From: Promineifilum sp.
GTDB taxonomy: Bacteria > Chloroflexota > Anaerolineae > Promineifilales > Promineifilaceae
Length of the DNA: 39,276 nucleotides
Direction of reading: 5' to 3'
Assembly: GCA_019454405.1 (NCBI GenBank)
Contig: JACFOH010000001.1
Coordinates: 82,564-121,839, forward strand
This document shows, piece by piece, positions 1-8,587 of the stretch. The translations under genes and the position numbers were made by a program. Within the stretch, counting starts at the first letter, position 1; every line of letters begins with the position of its first letter. A model generated the notes under the pieces. That model ran no database searches, was not told where the DNA came from, and worked only from the letters and a program-made list of their open reading frames with translations.

Positions 1-467
1 AGCGCACCTAGCTCGACCGCCAGAGTGTGGCCGCTCAGATCGGTCATCCCGTTAACGCCGGTCATATCGGACACCACCAGAAATTGCCCCGCATCGAAAT
101 AAGCGCTGGAATAGGCGATGTCCTTCGTCCGCTCCGGCATAATAACCAGAGCGGAGATGAGCGCATCCACCTGGCCTGTCGTTAAAGCGTCGTAGAGCCC
201 ATCGTAACCGAAGTATGAGAATTGAACTTCCAGTCCCAGCGTCTTGGCTAATTCTCGCGCCAGGTCGACATCGATGCCTTCGACTGTGTCCCCTTCCGCC
301 AGCGCGAACGGCGGGAAAGTTGGGTCGATGCCGACGCGTAGCACGCCAGACTCCTGAATGCGGCCCCACGAATCGCGATTCTCGGCACAGCCTGTTATGA
401 GAATCAGGGATATTGCCAGCACCGAAATGATCGTCCTTGATATCTTCAGCGAGCGTGTATTATTCAT
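1..467 (-). CDS. Family-3 extracellular solute-binding lipoprotein (amino-acid ABC transporter type), 3' part cut off by window edge
   Basis: The first 155 codons are present and the reading frame runs off the window. Residues 1-27 form a lipoprotein signal peptide ending in LITGC with the lipid-carrying Cys at 27. What follows matches the N-terminal lobe of family-3 solute-binding proteins: GVLRVGIDPTFPPF, then EGIDVDLAREL and the DALISALVIMPERTKDIAYS stretch, which is the usual PxRxxxxxFS region. Such proteins bind polar amino acids outside the membrane and deliver them to an ABC permease; some relatives act as sensor domains, and the missing C-terminus leaves this open. The start is the ATG at 467-465, which overlaps the last 8 bases of the upstream glycosidase-like gene, so the two are probably co-transcribed and translationally coupled. 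The ligand cannot be read from this fragment. Confidence 0.85.
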   Translation of the reverse strand, partial: MNNTRSLKISRTIISVLAISLILITGCAENRDSWGRIQESGVLRVGIDPTFPPFALAEGDTVEGIDVDLARELAKTLGLEVQFSYFGYDGLYDALTTGQVDALISALVIMPERTKDIAYSSAYFDAGQFLVVSDMTGVNGMTDLSGHTLAVELGA

Positions 468-1584
468 GAGTATACGCTTTCAACGCCTCGTATATCGGTT
501 TGGCGACGAATTCCGGGGTTACCAAGGTGTAGTAATCAGGGTAGCTGCGCGTCGGGGCCGGATAACGGAAAGCCCAAATCGCCAGAACCTTCACATAGGG
601 CCAATGTTCGGCCGCGTAATCCAGCGCGTCAATGGTGTATTCAATGCGCTGGCCGGGATGAACCGCCATCGACCAGCGTGGATGATCGTTCCATCCCATT
701 TCCGTCACGTAGACAGGCGTAGCCTCGTCGCCAAACTCCACCATGATCTTTCTCACCAGTTCGATCCGCCGAAAATTCAGTATATCTTCGCCCGGTTCGG
801 CATCCGCCGGGAATGTAAGCCCATAAGCGTGGACGGCCAGCCCATCAAAGTAACCGGCCGCGCCCGCCTCGTACATACCCCGCAGGTACACCAGATCATT
901 CGTCGCCCAGGGAGACCCCTCCGGCTCCAGGGTAGGGGCCAGGGCGCCGGCCAGAACTGCCATCCCGGGATCCACAGCCTTGACTGCGGGATAAACGACT
1001 CGCAGCAAGTCAACATAATCTTCGGGGGATGTCGCTCGATAACCCCACTCGAAACTTAGATTAGGCTCGTTGCCAACAATTAAATAATCAACGGAATCTT
1101 TATAGCGTTCGGCAAAAGCCGCAGCGAAGGCGGCAAATGCTTTGTAGGATTCGCCGTCAAGATAGGTCAGAGGAGTTTCCGGTGGTCGTGCCCAATCCGG
1201 CGTGTACCCGATTCGCGCGATCACTTTCAATCCGTTTGCCTGTGCGTGACCGATGACCAGGTCGGGATGTTCCCAGGCGATGCTGCCATCGTTGGCCTGG
1301 TAATAAGCCCAGGGGAAGAACTCTACGATCCACGACGCGCCCATCTCCCGCACCATCTGCATCGTGCGTTGAATCTTCCATTCTTCCACCTCGTCTGTCA
1401 GTCTCGTATGGACTCCCAGAATAGGCTGGTTGGTCACGACCTCGACACGCGGGCCGAACGAGATGAGGGGCGGGGCGGGTTGTAGCAAGCCGAGGATAAT
1501 GACGACACCCAATAGGCGCAACCCCGCCCCGAAAGACGGCCGCAAATAGATATGAGCGGGGCGATGATAGTTCGTCATGACCAT
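460..1584 (-). CDS. Membrane-anchored clan GH-A-like glycoside hydrolase (GH39/XynB-like fold)
   Basis: 374 residues. An N-terminal hydrophobic segment (about residues 21-43) is a signal anchor or uncleaved signal peptide, so the enzyme should face outward. The rest looks like a TIM-barrel glycosidase of the beta-xylosidase/cellulase type: the acid/base Glu of the strand-4 motif is E173 in VGNEPN and the likely nucleophile is E295 in YVTEMGWND; VHAYG (about 251-255) is the aromatic/His strand typical of the clan. The substrate is not readable. It has two distant relatives in this window (23913-25706 and 33333-34733). The next gene, a solute-binding lipoprotein, overlaps it by 8 bases. A TATAAT lies only 5 bases before the ATG at 1584, so the mRNA may be leaderless; an in-frame ATG at 1578 is an alternative start. 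Confidence 0.8.
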   Translation of the reverse strand: MVMTNYHRPAHIYLRPSFGAGLRLLGVVIILGLLQPAPPLISFGPRVEVVTNQPILGVHTRLTDEVEEWKIQRTMQMVREMGASWIVEFFPWAYYQANDGSIAWEHPDLVIGHAQANGLKVIARIGYTPDWARPPETPLTYLDGESYKAFAAFAAAFAERYKDSVDYLIVGNEPNLSFEWGYRATSPEDYVDLLRVVYPAVKAVDPGMAVLAGALAPTLEPEGSPWATNDLVYLRGMYEAGAAGYFDGLAVHAYGLTFPADAEPGEDILNFRRIELVRKIMVEFGDEATPVYVTEMGWNDHPRWSMAVHPGQRIEYTIDALDYAAEHWPYVKVLAIWAFRYPAPTRSYPDYYTLVTPEFVAKPIYEALKAYTHE

Positions 1585-1589
1585 ATTCC

Positions 1590-1595
1590 ATTATA
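1590..1595 (-). promoter_or_regulatory. Candidate -10 box for the glycosidase-like gene at 1584
   Basis: On the minus strand the sequence reads TATAAT followed by five bases and then the ATG. No convincing -35 hexamer is seen at the usual spacing. If used, the transcript would begin at or next to the start codon. Confidence 0.35.
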
Positions 1596-1726
1596 AAACC
1601 CGCCGGCCGTTGAACCAGTGATATCACACGCGGTTCATAATTAGAATAGGTGAACCGGGATAGATGGATATAATTACAGACTCAAGCGGCGGCCGCCGGG
1701 CCGGACCACGCTCACGGAGATTCTTT

Positions 1727-2680
1727 ATGCGAGTATTTATCACTGGCGCGACGGGGTTCGCCGGCTCACATCTGGTCGATCTTCTACTAGATAACGGCCA
1801 CCAGGTTTTTGCTCTGGTTCACGAAGCTACCAGTCATCAGGGCTTGCCGCAACACGAACGGATGCACGCGGTCATCGGCGATCTGCTGGATCCCGACGGC
1901 TTGGCTGCGGCCCTCAGACAGGCCGGCCCTGATATCGTTTTTCATTTGGCAGGGCAAGCCTATCCGGCGCGTTCGTGGCTCGAGCCGGCCCAAACAATCG
2001 CCGTCAATACCGGCGGCACAGCGAACCTGTTGCGCGCTGCTGTGGAATACGGCCGTCCGCGCGTGGTTATTGTTACCAGCGCCGAGATCTATGGACCCAT
2101 CTCGCCAGACAGTCTGCCGTTGACCGAGCAAACGGAACCGCACCCGCGCCACCCTTATGGCGTAAGCAAGTTGGCAGCCGGAGAGTTGGCTCGCGCCTAT
2201 TGGGAGCGTTACGAATTGCCGGTAGTCGAGGCGCGACCGTTCAACCATATCGGCCCACGGCAAGCGCCCGGCTTCGTCGTTCCTGATTTCGCTTCCCAAT
2301 TGGCCGCTATCCAGTTGGGGATGAGAGCGCCTGTCATTCATGTGGGGAACCTGGAGCCTGAGCGCGATTTCACCGATGTACGCGATGTCGCTGCCGCTTA
2401 TTTGCGTTTGGCCGAGGCCGGCCGGCCAGGCGAACCTTATCTGATTTGTTCCGGCCGTCCGGTCACTGTACGTACATTGCTGGAAACGCTTATCGAACTT
2501 AGCGGTGTTGCTGTGGAAGTTGTCACCGACGAGCAGCGCGTGAACCCTAGCGATGTTCCTTGCTTGTATGGGAGCTATGCCAAAATCGAGGCGGATACCG
2601 GCTGGCGGCCGCAGATCCCTTTGCGACAATCGCTGGCCGATGCCCTTATCGATTGGGAAGCTCGCTTGCAAAGTTCATAA
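1727..2680 (+). CDS. NAD(P)-dependent nucleotide-sugar epimerase/dehydratase, probable GDP-4-keto-6-deoxy-D-mannose reductase
   Basis: 317 residues, a normal length for an extended short-chain dehydrogenase acting on nucleotide sugars. The Rossmann motif is GATGFAGSH (7-15), and the catalytic set is S118 in TSAEIYG plus Y144 and K148 in PYGVSK. The stretch RPFNHIGPRQAPGFVVPDF is the part that most resembles GDP-6-deoxy-mannose reductases (Rmd), which make GDP-rhamnose for surface glycans; GDP-mannose 4,6-dehydratase and other epimerases share much of this, so the exact substrate is uncertain. The start chosen is the ATG at 1727, preceded by CACGGAGA at good spacing; a longer in-frame ATG at 1664 adds 21 unrelated Arg/Gly-rich residues. 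Its stop codon shares a base with the next start (TAATG at 2678-2682), so it is coupled to tlyA. Confidence 0.85.
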   Translation: MRVFITGATGFAGSHLVDLLLDNGHQVFALVHEATSHQGLPQHERMHAVIGDLLDPDGLAAALRQAGPDIVFHLAGQAYPARSWLEPAQTIAVNTGGTANLLRAAVEYGRPRVVIVTSAEIYGPISPDSLPLTEQTEPHPRHPYGVSKLAAGELARAYWERYELPVVEARPFNHIGPRQAPGFVVPDFASQLAAIQLGMRAPVIHVGNLEPERDFTDVRDVAAAYLRLAEAGRPGEPYLICSGRPVTVRTLLETLIELSGVAVEVVTDEQRVNPSDVPCLYGSYAKIEADTGWRPQIPLRQSLADALIDWEARLQSS

Positions 2681-3456
2681 TGGCCAAGGAAAAAGAGCGG
2701 CTGGATGTGTTGTTGGTCGAACGCGGCCTGGTTGAAACGCGAGCTCGCGCCCGGGCCTACATCATGGCCGGCGAAGTGACTGTCGACGGCGAACGAGTCG
2801 ACAAGGCGGGGACGGCCGTATCGCGCCATGCCACTATCGAGCTTAAGGCTCCTATGCCTTACGTTAGTCGCGGCGGTTATAAGCTGGCCGGAGCGCTGGA
2901 CTCGTTCGGTGTTCGGATCGAAGGACGTGTCTGCGCCGACGTTGGCGCGTGTACAGGCGGATTCACCGATGTTTTGCTCCAACGCGGCGCGGCGCGAGTC
3001 TATGCGATCGATGTCGGTCAGGGACAGCTTGATTGGAAGTTGCGTCAGAATGAACGGGTCGTCGTCATGGAGCGCACGAACGCCCGCTATTTGGATGCGT
3101 TGGCTGAACCCGCTGATTTGGTAGTTATCGACGTGTCATTTATCTCGCTGAAGCTTATTCTTCCGGCTGTGCAGAAATGGCTGACGCCTTTCGCCGATGT
3201 TATCGCCCTGATCAAACCTCAATTCGAGGCGGGGCCTGAGTCGGTCGGCAAGGGCGGCATCATCCGCGATTCAGAGGTCCATCGCGCAGTCCTGACCGAT
3301 TTGCTGGGTTGGTCAGTTTCAGAGGGGTGGTGTGTTAGTGGATTAGTTCCATCTTCTATTCAGGGCGCAGACGGCAACATCGAATACCTGGCCTGGCTAC
3401 AGAGGGGTGGTCAGGCGCTACCGGTAACTGATCTAATCGATGATGTGATGCGTTGA
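2680..3456 (+). CDS. tlyA: TlyA family rRNA 2'-O-ribose methyltransferase
   Basis: 258 residues. An S4 RNA-binding domain occupies roughly residues 6-65 (RLDVLLVERGL, then AGEVTVDGERVDK), followed by an FtsJ-like methyltransferase domain with the SAM-binding motif DVGACTGGFTD (87-97), the strand VIDVSFISL and the late motif IKPQFEAG. Known TlyA proteins methylate cytidines in 16S and/or 23S rRNA using SAM; some older annotations call them haemolysins, which is not needed here. The start is the ATG at 2680, which shares its A with the TAA of the upstream epimerase, so translation is probably by termination-reinitiation. A longer in-frame extension upstream to 2560 only reads through the epimerase gene in another frame. 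The pairing with a sugar reductase appears to be positional rather than functional. Confidence 0.9.
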   Translation: MAKEKERLDVLLVERGLVETRARARAYIMAGEVTVDGERVDKAGTAVSRHATIELKAPMPYVSRGGYKLAGALDSFGVRIEGRVCADVGACTGGFTDVLLQRGAARVYAIDVGQGQLDWKLRQNERVVVMERTNARYLDALAEPADLVVIDVSFISLKLILPAVQKWLTPFADVIALIKPQFEAGPESVGKGGIIRDSEVHRAVLTDLLGWSVSEGWCVSGLVPSSIQGADGNIEYLAWLQRGGQALPVTDLIDDVMR

Positions 3457-3521
3457 CGGGTTCGGACCAGGCCTGAATGCGTAGTCGTCAACTGCCCCAT
3501 TACTCATATCCGCCATTTTGT

Positions 3522-3527
3522 TATACT
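3522..3527 (+). promoter_or_regulatory. Candidate -10 box of lepA
   Basis: TATACT ends seven bases before the lepA ATG. There is no good Shine-Dalgarno in those seven bases beyond a weak AGG, and no obvious -35. This spacing would put the transcript start at or beside the ATG. Confidence 0.3.
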
Positions 3528-3534
3528 TAGGCGC

Positions 3535-5340
<1,806 letters not shown>

Positions 5341-5399
5341 CCGGCGGCCGTCTGCGATCCCGTGCTGCCCCATTTCCATTCCAAACGAGAGGCTCGCTT

Positions 5400-6590
5400 A
5401 TGAGAAGCGTTGAACACACGTGCCCGGCTTGCGGTTCGGCCGAGATGCACGTTTTCTATGAAGTGGATGACGTGCCTGTTAACAGCGTTTTGCTAGTGGC
5501 AAATCGCGATGAGGCATTGAATTTTCAAACCGGTACTATCACCCTGGCTGTTTGTCCGGCCTGTGGCTTCATCTCTAACATTACCTTTGATGAAGCCCTG
5601 ACACAATACACGGCCCAATATGAGGCTACTCAGGGTTATTCGCCTACTTTTAACAAATTTCATAAGGAGCTAGCCCAGAACCTTATCGATCGCTATGACC
5701 TGCATGGCAAGGATATCATTGAGATCGGCTGCGACAAGGGCGATTTCATCACCATGCTCTGCGAGATGGGTGATAATCGCGGCGTCGGGTTCGATCCGGC
5801 TTACGTCCCCGGACGCCATCCCAGCCCGGCAGTCGATCGCCTGACGTTTATTACCGACTTCTACTCCGAGAAGTACACTAACTATCGGGCCGACTTCATC
5901 TGTTGCAAGATGACGCTGGAGCATATACCGGACGTCGGCGACTTCATTGCGACCGTTCGTCGCTCAATTGGCGAGAATCGGGACGCTATCGTGTTCTTCC
6001 AGATTCCCAATGCGCGCTATGTCCTGGGTGATATCGCTTTCTGGGATATCTACTATGAGCATTGCTCCTACTTCACCAAAGGGTCGCTTGCCCGGCTGTT
6101 CCGTGCCAATGGTTTCGAGGTTGATGATTTGTGGACGGTTTATGACGATCAGTACCTGATGATTGAGGCGCGACCCGCGAATGGCTTGGCCACTGCAGAA
6201 CCACTGCCGGACGAAGAAAGCCCGGTACAGACGAGAGAATTAGTTGATTATTTCGTCGAGCATTACGAGGCCAAGCGTGATAAATGGCGGCGCGAGTTGG
6301 CGCGACTCAAAGCAGCCGGCCAAAAAGTTGTGTTGTGGGGTGGTGGATCCAAGGGCGTCGCCTTCCTGACGACCCTTAACCAGTCCCTGGATGATATCGC
6401 CTATGCCGTCGATATCAACCCGATCAAAACTGGTACTTTTATGGCCGGAACCGGACAGGAGATTGTCGCGCCGTCCTTTCTCAAGGAATATCGACCGGAC
6501 ATGGTCATCATTATGAATCCCGTCTATCGCGATGAAATCAGCCGCGATCTCGCCGCAATGGATCTCGCGCCTGAAATCAGAACGCTATAA
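5400..6590 (+). CDS. Zinc-ribbon class I SAM methyltransferase with C-terminal C-methyltransferase domain
   Basis: 396 residues with the three-part layout of deoxysugar C-methyltransferase-like proteins: an N-terminal zinc-binding module with C8-C11 and C52-C55 (both CPACG), a central Rossmann methyltransferase (IIEIGCDKGD as motif I, MTLEHIPD as the post-strand-4 motif), and a C-terminal alpha/beta domain with LWGGGSKGVAFL and VDINPIKTGTFMAGTG. Family members such as TylC3/NovU types methylate nucleotide-linked ketosugars; the substrate here is unknown. It begins 59 bases after lepA with an AACGAGAGG ribosome-binding site and is followed 39 bases later by a clear paralogue. The upstream sugar reductase makes a glycan role plausible but does not prove it. 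Confidence 0.85.
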   Translation: MRSVEHTCPACGSAEMHVFYEVDDVPVNSVLLVANRDEALNFQTGTITLAVCPACGFISNITFDEALTQYTAQYEATQGYSPTFNKFHKELAQNLIDRYDLHGKDIIEIGCDKGDFITMLCEMGDNRGVGFDPAYVPGRHPSPAVDRLTFITDFYSEKYTNYRADFICCKMTLEHIPDVGDFIATVRRSIGENRDAIVFFQIPNARYVLGDIAFWDIYYEHCSYFTKGSLARLFRANGFEVDDLWTVYDDQYLMIEARPANGLATAEPLPDEESPVQTRELVDYFVEHYEAKRDKWRRELARLKAAGQKVVLWGGGSKGVAFLTTLNQSLDDIAYAVDINPIKTGTFMAGTGQEIVAPSFLKEYRPDMVIIMNPVYRDEISRDLAAMDLAPEIRTL

Positions 6591-6629
6591 ACAGCCGACA
6601 CTCAACTGGAATTACTGGATCATAAAGTT

Positions 6630-7793
6630 ATGACTCGGATATTACCCATCTGTCCCGATTCTAGGATGATACCCCTCATCGAAATGAATCGACTGCCTGT
6701 CCACTGTAATGTGCTCTGGCCTACGCGCGAAGCGGCTATCGAGGCCCCGCGCGGTGATATTCACCTGGCTTACCTTGCCGAATGTGGCCATACCTATAAC
6801 CTGGCTTTTGATCCATCCTTGATGGAATACACACAGGAGTATGAGAACTCGCTTCACTTCTCGTCACGCTTCCAGGAGTATGCTACGGCTCTGGCCAATG
6901 GCCTTGTGAGCAAGTACGGCCTGCATGGCAAAGACATTGTCGAGATCGGCGCCGGCAAAGGCGATTTCCTCATCATGTTATGCCAGATGGGTGGCAATCG
7001 CGGCTGGGGCTATGATCCCAGCTACGTGCCTGAGGAAGGTTACACCGCCCCCAACGTGACCTTTGTCGAAGATTTCTACGGCGAGAAATACACCCACCAG
7101 CGAGCCGATCTTATCGTCTGTCGTCACGTCCTCGAACATATCGAAGACCCTGATGCCTTCATTGCCCAGGTGCGTCGCGCTGTTGGCGATCAACAATCGG
7201 TCGTTTTCTTCGAGGTTCCCAACGCGCTCTGGACCCTGCGGCATGGGGGAATTTGGGACATCATCTATGAGCATTGCTCTTACTTCAGCCCGCTTTCTCT
7301 GGCGTATCTTTTTCGTAAGCACGGCTTCCGGGTATTGGCCGTCAACGAGGTGTTCGGTGGGCAGTTCCTGACGATCGAAGCTGTGCCTGATGACAGCGCT
7401 CCTGCTGCCCCTGAGACGACGACTGAATTGGATATGTTGACAGCCGACGCGCGTGCTTTTGCCGAAAACTACCGCGCCAAGCGCGATGAATGGCAGGTGC
7501 GGCTCCGTGCACTGGCCGCTGCGGGCAAGCATGGGATTGTCTGGGGAGCGGGATCCAAGGGCGTGACTTTTCTCAATGTGATGGGGACTGGCGAGGAGAT
7601 CGTCGCCGTTGTCGACATCAATCCGCGTAAACAGGGCAAATATGTTCCGGGAACCGGCCAGCCGATTATTTCTCCCGACCAGGTGTCCGAGCTTCAGCCC
7701 GACTTCGTGATCATCATGAATGCTAACTACCGCGACGAGATTGGCGAAACGTTGAAGACCATTGGCGTAGATGCCGAGATCCTGGTCGCGTAG
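6630..7793 (+). CDS. Paralogous class I SAM methyltransferase with a degenerate zinc ribbon
   Basis: 387 residues, aligned along its whole length with the gene before it: VEIGAGKGDF (motif I), VLEHIEDPDAF, the shared IYEHCSYF segment, WGAGSKGVTFL and VVDINPRKQGKYVPGTGQP in the C-terminal domain. The difference is the N-terminus: only one Cys remains from each zinc pair (C8 in CPDS, C52 in AECG), so the ribbon can hardly bind zinc in the canonical way. The SAM motifs look intact, so the enzyme is probably active but on a different substrate or as a partner of the upstream protein. The start ATG at 6630 has no strong ribosome-binding site, which fits coupling to the upstream gene. Expected product: sugar or small-molecule methylation. 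Confidence 0.82.
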   Translation: MTRILPICPDSRMIPLIEMNRLPVHCNVLWPTREAAIEAPRGDIHLAYLAECGHTYNLAFDPSLMEYTQEYENSLHFSSRFQEYATALANGLVSKYGLHGKDIVEIGAGKGDFLIMLCQMGGNRGWGYDPSYVPEEGYTAPNVTFVEDFYGEKYTHQRADLIVCRHVLEHIEDPDAFIAQVRRAVGDQQSVVFFEVPNALWTLRHGGIWDIIYEHCSYFSPLSLAYLFRKHGFRVLAVNEVFGGQFLTIEAVPDDSAPAAPETTTELDMLTADARAFAENYRAKRDEWQVRLRALAAAGKHGIVWGAGSKGVTFLNVMGTGEEIVAVVDINPRKQGKYVPGTGQPIISPDQVSELQPDFVIIMNANYRDEIGETLKTIGVDAEILVA

Positions 7794-7887
7794 AATGTAG
7801 GGTTGCTTTATCATTCGCATAGACATGATTATTGGAGTGGGGAAGTTCAGTGCTGCCTGAGTGCCGTGAGCTTTCTCGTGGGTATAC

Positions 7888-7916
7888 TTGCCGACCACTC
7901 GCCCCATGCTTATAAT
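7888..7916 (+). promoter_or_regulatory. Candidate rpsO promoter
   Basis: TTGCCG (7888-7893) and a perfect TATAAT (7911-7916) are separated by 17 bases, about 100 bases before the rpsO start. This leaves a leader of roughly 90 bases. Confidence 0.55.
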
Positions 7917-7966
7917 ATCTCCTTGGCGGAAAGGTGCGACGTTATCGGCACGACGGTCTTTCGGCC

Positions 7967-7981
7967 GAGGTGATACACCTC
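7967..7981 (+). other. Hairpin in the rpsO leader
   Basis: GAGGTG (7967-7972), loop ATA, then CACCTC (7976-7981) form a perfect six-pair stem 23 bases before the S15 ribosome-binding site. S15 often represses its own mRNA by binding leader structure. Whether this hairpin is part of such a site is an inference; the fold is not one I recognise. Confidence 0.4.
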
Positions 7982-8015
7982 TCGATCAAATCACACTAAT
8001 TTACGGAGGAAAGAA

Positions 8016-8285
8016 ATGCCCTTGACTGTGGCAGAGAAAGCCGAATTAATCAGTAATTTTGCGACACACGAAGGCGACACCGGTTCGCCCGAGGTGCAAA
8101 TCGCGCTCATGGACAAGCGGATTCGCCAGCTCCAGGAGCACTTGAACACTCACAAGCATGATGAAAGCTCCCGGCGCGGGTTGCTCAAGCTGGTGGGTAA
8201 GCGCCGGCGAATGCTGGCCTATTTACGTAAAGAGCATCCCGAACGTTACCGCGTTCTCATCGGCCGTTTGGGCTTGCGCCGTTAA
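8016..8285 (+). CDS. rpsO: 30S ribosomal protein S15
   Basis: 89 residues, exactly the usual size. The conserved parts are visible: [12 protein letters not shown] (helix 1 region), [11 protein letters not shown] with the His-His-Asp-type 16S rRNA contacts, [20 protein letters not shown] and the C-terminal LGLRR. S15 binds the central domain of 16S rRNA and nucleates the platform. It has a strong ribosome-binding site (GGAGGA at 8005-8010), a likely own promoter at 7888-7916 and an intrinsic terminator at 8303-8331. It precedes pnp, a gene order found in many bacteria. Confidence 0.98.
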   Translation: MPLTVAEKAELISNFATHEGDTGSPEVQIALMDKRIRQLQEHLNTHKHDESSRRGLLKLVGKRRRMLAYLRKEHPERYRVLIGRLGLRR

Positions 8286-8302
8286 TTAAAACTGGAATTG
8301 TG

Positions 8303-8331
8303 AAAAGGGCGAAGTCGACTTCGCCCTTTTT
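8303..8331 (+). terminator. Intrinsic terminator after rpsO
   Basis: A perfect 28-base palindrome (each arm AAAAGGGCGAAGTC or its complement) ends in five Ts. Because it has As on the 5' side it could also work in the other direction. It separates rpsO from pnp at least partly. Confidence 0.85.
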
Positions 8332-8587
8332 ATCAGAGTAGATTACCGGCAGGGTTTAGGAATTGGGTATTGCCGCTTACCTCGCGCCATAAAACCACGT
8401 GGTGCAGCGTAAGAGCCAATCCCCAGTCCCTAATCCACAATCTACTCCCCATCAATCTATGCGGGATCGCCCGGTTTGGCAAAAGCATCCGCAGTGAGGT
8501 GTACGGCAGCGCCGGTAGGGCTGCCTGTTCGCTGTTTCTGCTGCTTGTAACGAATCGGCCCCGCGAACTACATTGAGGTAAGTTAGA
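8332..8587 (+). other. rpsO-pnp intergenic region, no gene seen
   Basis: No credible protein. It holds an imperfect inverted repeat of purine-rich GGATTAGGG/GGATTGG-like sequence (8353-8372 against 8416-8436, about 15 of 20 positions matching), a 10-base palindrome ACCACGTGGT (8394-8403) and a six-pair hairpin GGCAGC/GCTGCC (8505-8525). In other bacteria the pnp leader carries an RNase III-processed hairpin for autoregulation; the last hairpin could play that part, but this is a guess. The pnp ribosome-binding site GAGGTAAG is at the end. Confidence 0.5.

Noticed and set aside
358..1059. Plus-strand open frame of about 230 residues
   Set aside because: It lies opposite the catalytic part of the glycosidase-like gene (460-1584, minus). 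The translation has no recognisable domain and reads as an antisense shadow.
1787..2671. Long minus-strand open frame opposite the epimerase
   Set aside because: Antisense shadow of a well-supported gene; its translation is rich in Arg/His/Gln with no domain.
6978..7907. Minus-strand open frame covering the second methyltransferase
   Set aside because: No recognisable motifs, and it overlaps a gene with full-length homology to its neighbour; also crosses the rpsO promoter.
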